Shown here: one piece after another, positions 8,587 to 15,685 of the stretch
Position numbering within the stretch: position 1 is the first letter of the stretch
Layout: every line of letters starts with the position of its first letter
Virus record (IMG/VR): IMGVR_UViG_3300032240_001991
Location: 97,128-161,127 of that record
Source: a virus
Length of the DNA stretch: 64,000 bases
Direction: 5' to 3' (one strand)
Made by a program: the position numbers and the translations under genes
The notes under the pieces: generated by a model
What the model saw: the letters and a program-made list of their open reading frames with translations, nothing else
Told to the model about the DNA's origin: nothing
The model's database searches: none

Positions 8587-9897
8587 ATGCGTATAACAGA
8601 AATTTTATTAGAAGGTAAAAAAGAAGAGTTTATTAGAGCACTAAAGGACTTTGTTCCTTTAGCCAAAAAAACTCTAGAATTAGATTCTTTACCTAAAATA
8701 AAATTTCTAAGATCTGTTGAAGACCCTACACAACCTACTTTTGGAAAGTATGTAAATCATAAAAAGACTATCTATCTAGCCGTTGAAAATAGACACATTA
8801 TAGATGTTTTAAGAACCTTAGCACACGAACTTGTGCATTACAAGCAAGATTTAGAAGGTAGATTAGGCCCTAAAAGCGGAAAAACAGGAAGTCCAGAAGA
8901 AAACGAGGCGCACGCAATAGCCGGTATTGTGATGCGTAGATTTGATAAGAAGTTCCGTCACTACTTTCATGACCAGCCCTTAGATGGGTTAGAAGAAGGA
9001 AAAAACTGGAACGAATTTAAGAGAAAATTAAAACATACAGGACAAGTAGCAACCGGAATGGCTGTAGGAATAGGAGCGTTAAAAGGATACGATTACCTTA
9101 ACAATAAACCAGAACCAGCTCCTCAAGCACAATCTCAGCCAGCTCCAGCTGTAGATTATGACGAGTTTAACCAATATGACTACGAAGTGCCGCCTGACGA
9201 AACAGTTCCTGAAATTGAAGCGGACAAAGAACGCATAGTACAGCAAGCAGCAAAAGTAAAAAAGTTAAAAGTACCACATTCTGATAGTAAGCCTGCTGCA
9301 AAAAAAGGAAAAATATCAAGAGCCGAACAACAAAAACTAGCATATGTTAACGCACAAAAAATGTTGAAGCTACCTGATCCATACGAAAACTATGTTAAAG
9401 AAATTGCAATAGCAGAGGGCATTGTTGGAGAAGAATTAGATCAATTTTTAGGACAGTTAGCACACGAAAGTGCTAACTTTACTGCTTTTGAAGAAAGAGC
9501 AGACAGTACCGGAAAAAACTACTTTATTAAGAAATATTGGAAAGATAAAGAAAAAAGAACTAAGTTAGGAAATGTGCAATTAAGTGATGCCTGGAGATAT
9601 CGTGGGAGAGGTCTTATACACTTAACAGGTAGAGATAACTACCAAAGGGCTGGCAAGGCTCTTGGATTTGATCTAGTTGGTAACCCTCACTTAGCATCAA
9701 AACCTGATATAGCAATTAAGATTGCAATATGGTACTGGAAAAATAGAGTTTCTAATAAAGTGTCACCGGAAGAAATGAGCAACACGGGTAAAGTTACACA
9801 CTGTATCAATCCTGGTGCTAACAAGACAAATGTTGAAAAACGTAATAGTCGAGTCAGTTGGTTCCGTCGGTTCTTTGGTAGCGGTGGCGCGGGATAA
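8587..9897 (+). CDS. Zinc metallopeptidase-GH19 lysozyme fusion with capsid-targeting-like N terminus
   Basis: A 436-residue fusion. Residues 1-11 (MRITEILLEGK) look like a T4 capsid-targeting sequence with an LxE site for the prohead protease. Residues 20-130 hold a zincin domain with LAHELVHYKQ near 79, an HExxH-type zinc site, and a downstream EENEAHAIAG that may give the third ligand. Residues 160-265 are a Pro/Ala/acidic linker. Residues 270-430 are a GH19 lysozyme-like domain (LAHESANFTAFEE and WRYRGRGLIHLTGRDNY). The likely role is a packaged virion enzyme that helps DNA entry or degrades host wall and protein. It is distinct from the endolysin at 2275-2889. Confidence 0.8.
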   Translation: MRITEILLEGKKEEFIRALKDFVPLAKKTLELDSLPKIKFLRSVEDPTQPTFGKYVNHKKTIYLAVENRHIIDVLRTLAHELVHYKQDLEGRLGPKSGKTGSPEENEAHAIAGIVMRRFDKKFRHYFHDQPLDGLEEGKNWNEFKRKLKHTGQVATGMAVGIGALKGYDYLNNKPEPAPQAQSQPAPAVDYDEFNQYDYEVPPDETVPEIEADKERIVQQAAKVKKLKVPHSDSKPAAKKGKISRAEQQKLAYVNAQKMLKLPDPYENYVKEIAIAEGIVGEELDQFLGQLAHESANFTAFEERADSTGKNYFIKKYWKDKEKRTKLGNVQLSDAWRYRGRGLIHLTGRDNYQRAGKALGFDLVGNPHLASKPDIAIKIAIWYWKNRVSNKVSPEEMSNTGKVTHCINPGANKTNVEKRNSRVSWFRRFFGSGGAG

Positions 9898-9927
9898 AAA
9901 AATCCCCAGCTATTTCTAACTGGGGAT
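9895..9927 (-). terminator. Rho-independent terminator for the minus-strand gene
   Basis: ATCCCCAG at 9902-9909 pairs with CTGGGGAT at 9920-9927. On the minus strand the stem is followed by a run of seven T (9895-9901). It would stop transcripts from the 89-residue gene before they enter the peptidase-lysozyme gene. On the plus strand no T run follows. Confidence 0.75.
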
Positions 9928-9966
9928 CACGTCTATATTATATTATTATAGGCTACGCCACTTCTG

Positions 9967-10236
9967 TTACTTTTTATTACCATTATTTACAAAATTATAC
10001 ATTTTTTCTGCTGTGGCTAGTACATGGTCCAAACCGGGGAAGTCCGGCATCGCAACCGTAGTAACGATCTGACCAGTTTTTTCATCTCGGGCTGCGCTCA
10101 TCTCCCAACCCGCAAACTTGGCACTATATTCTGCCTGTACTAGGTCCTTTGCCATAGCAAGAATGTCGGTCCTAATCTCATAACCATTCTTATTAAACTT
10201 AACTTCTGGGACCTTTGGTGCGTAATCATTTGACAT
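9967..10236 (-). CDS. Conserved hypothetical phage protein (89 aa)
   Basis: 89 residues, soluble, no signal peptide. It reads as a small alpha/beta protein with a mid-region EYSAKFAGWEMSAARDEKTG and a C-terminal helix ending in NNGNKK. It has a good GGAG ribosome site, its own sigma70-type promoter upstream and a terminator downstream, so it is a single-gene unit opposite to its neighbours. That arrangement suggests expression at a different time from the virion genes. Function unknown. Confidence 0.7.
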   Translation of the reverse strand: MSNDYAPKVPEVKFNKNGYEIRTDILAMAKDLVQAEYSAKFAGWEMSAARDEKTGQIVTTVAMPDFPGLDHVLATAEKMYNFVNNGNKK

Positions 10237-10293
10237 ATGTTTCTCCTTGTGTGTGTATGTCTTACTGAAACAGTGTTTTTAACTGTTACAAAT

Positions 10294-10322
10294 ATTATAT
10301 ATGCTTACGCACTTAAACTCAA
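10294..10322 (-). promoter_or_regulatory. Sigma70-type promoter on the minus strand
   Basis: Read on the minus strand: TTGAGT (10317-10322), a 17-base gap, then TATAAT (10294-10299). It sits about 58 bases upstream of the 89-residue gene. Confidence 0.65.
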
Positions 10323-10397
10323 GCAGGTTCTGAATTTTTTACTAGGTTATTCAACCATTTAACGACTACAAATAAGAAATAATTCAAATTGAAAATA

Positions 10398-10404
10398 ATA
10401 AATA
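10398..10404 (+). promoter_or_regulatory. Candidate late promoter
   Basis: ATAAATA lies 16 bases before the GTG start at 10421, with an AAAGG ribosome site between. Confidence 0.5.
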
Positions 10405-10420
10405 TCTAAAAGGATTAGTT

Positions 10421-10720
10421 GTGCAGAAGAAAACTAGAAGTCTTTTAGAAGAACTCAACGAGTTTGCAGCTAAGAAAGATAGAGAACACATACTGGAAAA
10501 TAGAGCTGTTCATATCATTGACTCTGCTATTAATTTACTAGCACTTATACGTGAAAATTTTGATCCAGAATCTGCTTACGAGCTTGAAAGACGGTTTGTA
10601 AACAGTATCAAAGGATCAGATTCATCTAAATTTGTTCGAGGAATACGTAGATTACGAGATAACAGAGAAACTTTACGTAGTTTACGTATTGTAGAAGGCA
10701 ATTTAAAAGACGAAGATTAA
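10421..10720 (+). CDS. Conserved helical phage protein (99 aa)
   Basis: 99 residues, GTG start with AAAGG about 8 bases upstream. It is strongly charged and almost fully helical (TRSLLEELNEFAAKKDREHILE at the front, then ESAYELERRFVNSIKG). Small proteins of this pattern occur beside virion genes in marine T4-like phages, but no function is known to me. A late-type promoter motif precedes it and another follows before the next structural gene, so late expression is likely. Confidence 0.7.
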   Translation: MQKKTRSLLEELNEFAAKKDREHILENRAVHIIDSAINLLALIRENFDPESAYELERRFVNSIKGSDSSKFVRGIRRLRDNRETLRSLRIVEGNLKDED

Positions 10721-10741
10721 TTCAATTTTTTTTTCATTTTG

Positions 10742-10748
10742 ATAAATA
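10742..10748 (+). promoter_or_regulatory. Candidate late promoter
   Basis: GATAAATA at 10741-10748 precedes the structural gene at 10797, leaving a leader of about 43 bases that contains AAGGAG. Confidence 0.55.
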
Positions 10749-10796
10749 TTAGCATGAAGGTTCCGAGGAGGAACTTCACAAGATAAGGAGATTAAC

Positions 10797-11249
10797 ATGA
10801 CATTTGGAATTTCACGTGTACACGGTTCCTTAATTGCACCAAAGAATTTCGCTGGTGTAACACTACAGGACTTTACACTAACATTTTGGAGCGGTAACTA
10901 CACATCCGCATGGCGCGATTGGAACGGTGGTCAGGGTACAACAGACGGTGCTCTAGACAAGGTTTTCCGCACAGCAGTTGAAACAATTGGAACTGTAAGC
11001 CGTGTTGGTACACTCAACACAGCAACAGGTGCTCTACACTTTGCTCTAGAAGTACTAGGCGGTGATCTAGACAGTGACGCATACCTAGGTATGGGTCTCC
11101 CAGGCAGCTCTGCTACAACACACGCTGCTCTAACAGCAGCTGTCGTTGCCCTTGGCGATATGAGCTTCTGGTGCAACACTGGTACATCAGCTGCATACTA
11201 TGCAACTGTAAACCTAACCAGCGCAACAGTTGGCACATTCACATACTAA
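10797..11249 (+). CDS. Probable abundant structural protein (150 aa)
   Basis: 150 residues beginning MTFGISRVHGSLIAPKNFAGVTLQ. It is rich in Thr, Ala, Gly and Ser with few charges, as in beta-rich virion proteins. It has a strong AAGGAG site, a late-type promoter upstream and a strong terminator just downstream, and its codon choice is richer in C-ending codons than its neighbours, which fits high expression. I do not recognise a named family. It may be a head decoration or tail component. Confidence 0.65.
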   Translation: MTFGISRVHGSLIAPKNFAGVTLQDFTLTFWSGNYTSAWRDWNGGQGTTDGALDKVFRTAVETIGTVSRVGTLNTATGALHFALEVLGGDLDSDAYLGMGLPGSSATTHAALTAAVVALGDMSFWCNTGTSAAYYATVNLTSATVGTFTY

Positions 11250-11273
11250 TTTAAAAAGTTAGTTTTGCGATTT

Positions 11274-11305
11274 GAAAGGCGGTCTTTATGGCCGCCTTTC
11301 TTTTT
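11274..11305 (+). terminator. Rho-independent terminator
   Basis: GAAAGGCGG (11274-11282) pairs perfectly with CCGCCTTTC (11292-11300), loop of 9 bases, followed by TTTTT. It ends the structural gene unit at 10797-11249. Confidence 0.9.
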
Positions 11306-11309
11306 GACT

Positions 11310-11317
11310 TATAAATA
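11310..11317 (+). promoter_or_regulatory. Late promoter, exact T4-type motif
   Basis: TATAAATA is the canonical T4 late promoter sequence. It lies directly after a terminator and 24 bases before the ATG at 11342, so it should start the next unit. Confidence 0.65.
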
Positions 11318-11341
11318 CCTATAACAATATGTAGGTATATA

Positions 11342-11779
11342 ATGGAACAGATAGAAATTAAAACACTTGTTGATATTACCAGACCAGAAGTTTATAGACC
11401 TGGACAAGGCTCATTATTAGAACAAAATCAATATAAAAATTGGATTACCCTACAGCAATGCATAGGACTAAGGTCTATTATTGAATTTGATACTCCTCCT
11501 GTTAGTGAAAAAATTGATATAAAAGGTATGGGATTTGGTAACAAGTACAAAGGGCATCACCAGGTATGGACTTTTATTTTTCGCCCGGATAGAACACTTG
11601 CTTACGACGATCAAAACGGCAACCCAATTGGACTGTTACTATCAGACATTGATCAAGTACCAATTATCCAAAACTTAACCGAAACGATAAATATTTCTAA
11701 AGCGGTTTTTGACTTAGATAGCCCTCAATATAAAAATATTATTGTTAAGGTGCTAGATACAGTTGAAGACACCAACTAA
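11342..11779 (+). CDS. Conserved hypothetical phage protein (145 aa)
   Basis: 145 residues, soluble, mixed alpha/beta, with phrases such as YRPGQGSLLEQNQYKNWITLQ and GHHQVWTFIFRPDRTLAYDD. The latter reads like a sequence of beta strands. It follows an exact late promoter motif, suggesting a virion or assembly protein. No catalytic motif is visible. Proteins of this type are found among late genes of marine T4-like phages without known function. Confidence 0.65.
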   Translation: MEQIEIKTLVDITRPEVYRPGQGSLLEQNQYKNWITLQQCIGLRSIIEFDTPPVSEKIDIKGMGFGNKYKGHHQVWTFIFRPDRTLAYDDQNGNPIGLLLSDIDQVPIIQNLTETINISKAVFDLDSPQYKNIIVKVLDTVEDTN

Positions 11780-11794
11780 TGGAGATTCGATGCA

Positions 11795-12031
11795 ATGTCG
11801 GAGCCAACGGATATTGAAAAAACTAACCTAGAATCACATGTTGAACTATGTGCTCTACGTTACTCTGCACTTGACGGTAGATTAAAGAACATCGAACAAA
11901 AAGTTGAAGATTTACAGTCTATCATAGAAAAAAGTCATATGAACACAATCAAAGTTTTAATTGGTACTGCTGGCACAGTAATAGCAGGTGTTCTTTCTAC
12001 GCTAGTTGTTATTCTATCGCAACATAATTAA
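11795..12031 (+). CDS. Small protein with coiled coil and C-terminal membrane anchor
   Basis: 78 residues. Residues 1-45 are a charged helix (HVELCALRYSALDGRLKNIEQKVEDLQ), probably coiled coil, and residues 50-75 are one hydrophobic segment (VLIGTAGTVIAGVLSTLVVIL). The layout is that of a tail-anchored membrane protein. Similar small proteins occur in marine T4-like phages. It could be a holin-like or antiholin-like factor, but there is no lysis gene beside it. Function not assigned. Confidence 0.65.
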   Translation: MSEPTDIEKTNLESHVELCALRYSALDGRLKNIEQKVEDLQSIIEKSHMNTIKVLIGTAGTVIAGVLSTLVVILSQHN

Positions 12032-12032
12032 T

Positions 12033-12254
12033 ATGAAAATACACCATATTTTAAATGGTATATCTATTATGATTACTAACGAAGAAAGAGATTTTATCAA
12101 AAGATTCCAATCAGTAATACCTTTATCTAGCCTCAACGAACACGATGTATGGACTGCTCAAAATTTAGTTAGAAAGGGCGTGTATAAACTAACTAACGAT
12201 AGTAAAAACATTGTTATTGTTAAAGGGTATGAAGATAAGCACAGAAACATATAA
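12033..12254 (+). CDS. Small conserved phage protein (73 aa)
   Basis: Starting at the ATG two bases after the previous stop gives 73 residues (MKIHHILNGISIMITNEERDF). A second in-frame ATG at 12069 gives 61 residues and may be the true start. The body (EERDFIKRFQSVIPLSSLNEHDVWTAQNLVRKG) looks like a compact helical protein. Its end overlaps the next gene by 26 bases. Function unknown. Confidence 0.55.
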   Translation: MKIHHILNGISIMITNEERDFIKRFQSVIPLSSLNEHDVWTAQNLVRKGVYKLTNDSKNIVIVKGYEDKHRNI

Positions 12255-12693
12255 TCAGTTAATTGATCTTGTTCTTAAAACTAAAAAAGATTTTAAGTCA
12301 AGAGGAGTAGCCATACCTACCTTAAGTGAAAACGGCAGTGTTAAAATTGGTCGGTACACCGTTGGAAGAAATTCAACTGGTTATTTTATCCTAGACAATT
12401 ATAAAGAAGTTGTGTTTAGTTCTATTAATTTGCCACAGACGGCATTAATAATTGCAAACTCTCTAGCCCTTAATCAAGTTGTAAGTAGACATATTTTAGA
12501 GCAAGATGCACGCTGCGGTGACATTGAATTTGACGAGTTAAATTTTAATAGACTAACCGCTAGCTTAATCCGTAAAAAAGATACAGAGCGATATGAATCT
12601 CTATCGATCAAGCACAATGCTGCACAAGAAAAAGCTGAAAAAGCTAGAAGAGATATACTGCGTTTGTTTGGAAAACTACAACAACTTCGATAA
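12229..12693 (+). CDS. Conserved hypothetical phage protein (154 aa)
   Basis: The start chosen is the ATG at 12229 (MKISTETYNQL), because the longer frame runs deep into the previous gene. Residues 30-60 are beta-like (GSVKIGRYTVGRNSTGYFIL) and residues 105-154 form a long charged helix (EKAEKARRDILRLFGKLQQLR). A late-type ATAAATA follows the stop. Function unknown; position suggests a virion or assembly role. Confidence 0.65.
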   Translation: MKISTETYNQLIDLVLKTKKDFKSRGVAIPTLSENGSVKIGRYTVGRNSTGYFILDNYKEVVFSSINLPQTALIIANSLALNQVVSRHILEQDARCGDIEFDELNFNRLTASLIRKKDTERYESLSIKHNAAQEKAEKARRDILRLFGKLQQLR

Positions 12694-12696
12694 ATA
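12690..12696 (+). promoter_or_regulatory. Candidate late promoter
   Basis: GATAAATA at 12689-12696 overlaps the stop of the previous gene and lies 26 bases before the ATG at 12723. Confidence 0.5.
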
Positions 12697-12722
12697 GTTT
12701 TAACATCTTTTAGGATCAACCT

Positions 12723-14267
12723 ATGAAACCAACAGAATTTAATAGCAAAATTACCAGTGAAAAACTTAATGAGAGCATGTTCAAAAAGTTTGGAACTAGA
12801 GTTAATTTTGAAAAATATACTCGCGAACAGTTAGAAGATGTTCGCAACAAATTAAGAACCAAAGTCAGTCAGACTGAAAGTTCTTCAGGATTTAACGAAC
12901 TACTATCCAGCGAAGGATATCAAAAAGACAAGTTCATGTTGAATCTACTTAATACACGTATTAAGGAAATGCTTGGCGAAAGCATGTTAGCCGAAAAGGC
13001 CAAAAGTAAAGCCCAACAGAAGTTTATGGGCATGGTCTATGCTGCTAAGAAAGGCGGGAAGCCTGCCAGTAAAGAAGTTGCTAAAGCCGCTAAAGGCATG
13101 AGTAAAAAGGCAGCAAAAGATTTTGCAAAAACTAAGCGCAAAGGATTACCTGATAAGGTAGGTGAGAGCTGGGATAACCCAACCCCTGCAGAAAAACGCG
13201 CAACTGCTGATCGAAAGCAGGCACAGGCCGCAGTAAGACAAAAGATTGATCAGCAGACTCTAAGACCACGTCGCCCACAGCTAACTGGCTCAGAGGGAGA
13301 AGAGGAAAGAGTAGCAGCTCAACGAGCAGTTGCAAAAAAGATCTTTGATAAAGAGAGAGCTGACAGAGCCGCAGAAAGAGATGCACGCCGTCCTGCAGGA
13401 ACCAAGCCAATCGGTAAAATTAAATTGCTAACCAGGGAAAATAATATGAAAACCAATGAAGCCAAAAAGGCCAAATCCGCTAAACCTGATTATATTGACA
13501 TCGACGGTGATGGCAACACATCAGAGCCAATGAAAGCTGCTGCCAAGAGCATGCGTAAAAAGAAAACTAGCGGTGGTCCATTTGGCAAGTCTAAGACAGC
13601 TCCTGCTAAACCAAAGAAAGATACTGAAAATCCATTTGGTAAAGGTAAAGGTCCTAAGTCTCCAAAAGATAATTCAAAGGGCAAGAATCCTTTTGCTAAA
13701 GGCAAAAAGAAAGCCGTTAAAGAAAGTTCAATACGTCAGAACTATGCTATGATCATTGAAGGCCTAAAGCGTTTCATCGCAGAAGACGAAGAAGGAAAGG
13801 CTAAAGACATTACTGCAGGTAGTGATATGGTTAATGACTTTACTAGCTGGATGCAGCGCGTTGGTCAGTATCAAACTAAGAGCATGATTGAATTAGCAGA
13901 TAGTATTCGTTCAAACTTTGGCCAGGCCGAAGCAGAAAACTTTAAGAACACTGTTTCGCCTGCACTACAATCTGCACTAGAGTCACTAACCGCAGCTAGA
14001 GAAGTAGTTTCTAAAGCAGTTGCAGTTTTAGCTGGCGAAGAAAATACGGAAGTACCAATGGGACAGAGTCCAGAAGTTGGCCCAGAAGCTGAACCAAGTG
14101 ATATTGATTCTATGAACTCAGAACTAGAACAAGACGAATTTGGTGCAAGCGATGCTGCTGTAGGCGGTGCTGAAACTGCTGGTCGTGAAACACGCGAGAG
14201 CAGAGAGTACAGCCGTTTAAAGAAAATAAACGAAGAGCACTCAATTATAAGAAAACTTGCAGGATGA
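12723..14267 (+). CDS. Modular Lys/Ala-rich virion or prohead-core protein with DUF3008-like segment
   Basis: 514 residues, very rich in Lys, Ala and Glu. Residues 95-145 (KSKAQQKFMGMVYAAKKGG...ASTKRKGLP-like) resemble the short DUF3008 phage family. Residues 255-275 have YIDIDGDGNTSEPMKAAAK, an EF-hand-like DxDGDG loop common in T4-like marine phages. Residues 275-330 carry repeated G/NPFGKxK units. Residues 335-365 (SIRQNYAMIIEGLKRFIAEDEE) and the acidic Ser-rich C terminus follow. The mosaic of basic, loop and acidic segments suggests an internal head or scaffold protein. It overlaps the next gene by four bases (ATGA). Confidence 0.6.
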   Translation: MKPTEFNSKITSEKLNESMFKKFGTRVNFEKYTREQLEDVRNKLRTKVSQTESSSGFNELLSSEGYQKDKFMLNLLNTRIKEMLGESMLAEKAKSKAQQKFMGMVYAAKKGGKPASKEVAKAAKGMSKKAAKDFAKTKRKGLPDKVGESWDNPTPAEKRATADRKQAQAAVRQKIDQQTLRPRRPQLTGSEGEEERVAAQRAVAKKIFDKERADRAAERDARRPAGTKPIGKIKLLTRENNMKTNEAKKAKSAKPDYIDIDGDGNTSEPMKAAAKSMRKKKTSGGPFGKSKTAPAKPKKDTENPFGKGKGPKSPKDNSKGKNPFAKGKKKAVKESSIRQNYAMIIEGLKRFIAEDEEGKAKDITAGSDMVNDFTSWMQRVGQYQTKSMIELADSIRSNFGQAEAENFKNTVSPALQSALESLTAAREVVSKAVAVLAGEENTEVPMGQSPEVGPEAEPSDIDSMNSELEQDEFGASDAAVGGAETAGRETRESREYSRLKKINEEHSIIRKLAG

Positions 14268-14494
14268 GATCTTTTAAAGAGATTTACGAGCAAATAACAG
14301 CGGCTAATCCCACAGCCGCTGTTCAGCCTCAAGCGCAAGCACCCGCAAATGCGGCGCCAGGCACGCCTAATCCTCAGCAGAGGCAACAGCAGCAGGCTCA
14401 AATTCGTAAACAGATACAGCAGAAGCAGCAAGAGATTGCAGAATTACAAAAGCAACTCACTACGTTAACAAGTTCACCGGCAGGCACAATATGA
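14264..14494 (+). CDS. Small Gln/Pro-rich coiled-coil protein with capsid-targeting-like N terminus
   Basis: 76 residues. The first ten (MRSFKEIYEQ) resemble T4 capsid-targeting peptides with an IYE site. Residues 13-42 are Ala/Pro/Gln-rich and disordered, and residues 43-70 form a Gln-rich coiled coil (IRKQIQQKQQEIAELQKQL). It is translationally coupled to both neighbours by four-base overlaps. It may be a packaged internal protein or a core component. Function inferred only. Confidence 0.6.
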   Translation: MRSFKEIYEQITAANPTAAVQPQAQAPANAAPGTPNPQQRQQQQAQIRKQIQQKQQEIAELQKQLTTLTSSPAGTI

Positions 14495-14853
14495 GATTAT
14501 ATGAAGTTGCAGATAGTTTTGTTGACGACTTAGAAACATTACTAAGAAATCTTGTAGGTCGTGGCGACAGTAAGCATAGCTCCCAACAGTTAACCTATCC
14601 AGCACTTAGTAATCTTTTACAAAATATTGGGTACAGCGGAATTAATCAAGACGTACTTCAGAAAGTTTATGATGATAACCCAGAATTACAAAATTTAATT
14701 GCAAATTTTGATGATCAAGGCATTACGTTAGGTACAAAGGTACAACCAGACCAGCCAGAAAAAACACAGTTTGATATTCCATCTGGCGGTAAAAGTGTAG
14801 ATAGAATGGCTAGTAATGCAGCTAAAGATTATATTAGTAAGAGAAGCAAATAA
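14491..14853 (+). CDS. Small probable internal virion protein (120 aa)
   Basis: 120 residues starting MRLYEVADSF, similar in style to the two preceding gene products. The middle (SNLLQNIGYSGINQDVLQKVYDDNPELQNLI) reads as a small helical domain, and the end is a basic helix (NAAKDYISKRSK). It overlaps the upstream gene by four bases. Late structural expression is probable; no catalytic motif is seen. Confidence 0.6.
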   Translation: MRLYEVADSFVDDLETLLRNLVGRGDSKHSSQQLTYPALSNLLQNIGYSGINQDVLQKVYDDNPELQNLIANFDDQGITLGTKVQPDQPEKTQFDIPSGGKSVDRMASNAAKDYISKRSK

Positions 14854-14882
14854 TTTACATCGGCTGATATTTTTGTTATAAT
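14854..14882 (+). promoter_or_regulatory. Sigma70-type promoter
   Basis: TTTACA (14854-14859), 17-base gap, TATAAT (14877-14882). The start point would be about 14889, one base before the ATG at 14890, so the transcript is probably leaderless. Confidence 0.75.
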
Positions 14883-14889
14883 TAAGTTT

Positions 14890-15618
14890 ATGACAATAAC
14901 AACTATAAACCCTCCCCCGTTTGTTGAAAAATTTCAGTATAAACAATGTAAGCAAATAAACGATCCCGTTACTCGAAAAAGAGTTTATCAAACTCCAGAC
15001 GGCGAATGCTTGCCTAGTGTAACTACTATATTAAGTGCTACTAAAGACATGACACACCTGAACGCTTGGAAGAAGCGTGTAGGTGAAGAAAAGGCCCGTC
15101 AAATTACAACAGAAGCTGCAGGAGTAGGAACAGGCCTACACAGCAATCTTGAAAGATTTCTTTGTGGCTTACAGAGACAACCAGGAAATAATCCCGTACA
15201 TGTTAAAGCTAACGCTATGGCAGATGTAATCATTGCAAATGGCCTTAGTAAAGTAAACGAAGTATGGGCAATGGAGCAGTCTTTATATTTCCCCGGATTA
15301 TATTCAGGAACGACGGATTTAGTGGCAGTTTACGACAGAAATCCTTCAATTTGTGACTATAAACAGACAAATAAGCCTAAAAAAGCAGAGTGGGTCGAAG
15401 ACTACTACATACAGCTAATTGCATATATTATGGCGCATAATGAAGTCTACGGAACTGATATCAAAGAAGGGCACATTTTTATGGTCAGCCGTGGCAACGA
15501 CAATATACTTATTGGTGGCGAAACATATCAACAATTTGATCTGTGGCCACAGGATTTTAACAAGTACCAAGACATGTGGCTTGCTAAAGTTGAAGAATAC
15601 TATAATAAGACTGGTTGA
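14890..15618 (+). CDS. RecB/Cas4-like PD-(D/E)XK exonuclease
   Basis: 242 residues. Visible motifs are GVGTGLHSNLERF near residue 77 (the conserved His of RecB-type nucleases), GTTDLVAVYDRNPSICDYKQTNK near 138-158 (the D...DxK active site) and EDYYIQLIAY near 168 (the QxxxY motif). The order is that of Cas4/RecB-family phage exonucleases, likely acting in DNA recombination, repair or host DNA breakdown. It has its own sigma70-type promoter and no ribosome site before the ATG, unlike the late structural genes on either side, so it is probably expressed earlier. Confidence 0.8.
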   Translation: MTITTINPPPFVEKFQYKQCKQINDPVTRKRVYQTPDGECLPSVTTILSATKDMTHLNAWKKRVGEEKARQITTEAAGVGTGLHSNLERFLCGLQRQPGNNPVHVKANAMADVIIANGLSKVNEVWAMEQSLYFPGLYSGTTDLVAVYDRNPSICDYKQTNKPKKAEWVEDYYIQLIAYIMAHNEVYGTDIKEGHIFMVSRGNDNILIGGETYQQFDLWPQDFNKYQDMWLAKVEEYYNKTG

Positions 15619-15655
15619 TCGTGGAAGTTAGTAAATGGTAAACGTGTCTGGTACG

Positions 15656-15662
15656 ATAAATA
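15656..15662 (+). promoter_or_regulatory. Candidate late promoter for the tailspike
   Basis: GATAAATA at 15655-15662, then AAGGAG at 15671-15676, then a GTG start at 15686. Confidence 0.6.
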
Positions 15663-15685
15663 GAAGATAGAAGGAGATTATCAAA

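Noticed and set aside
10931-11179. An 82-residue minus-strand frame inside the structural gene
   Set aside because: Complete overlap with a gene framed by a promoter, ribosome site and terminator.
13871-14431. A 186-residue minus-strand frame
   Set aside because: Ser/Leu-rich shadow of the virion-type genes on the plus strand, with no ribosome site.
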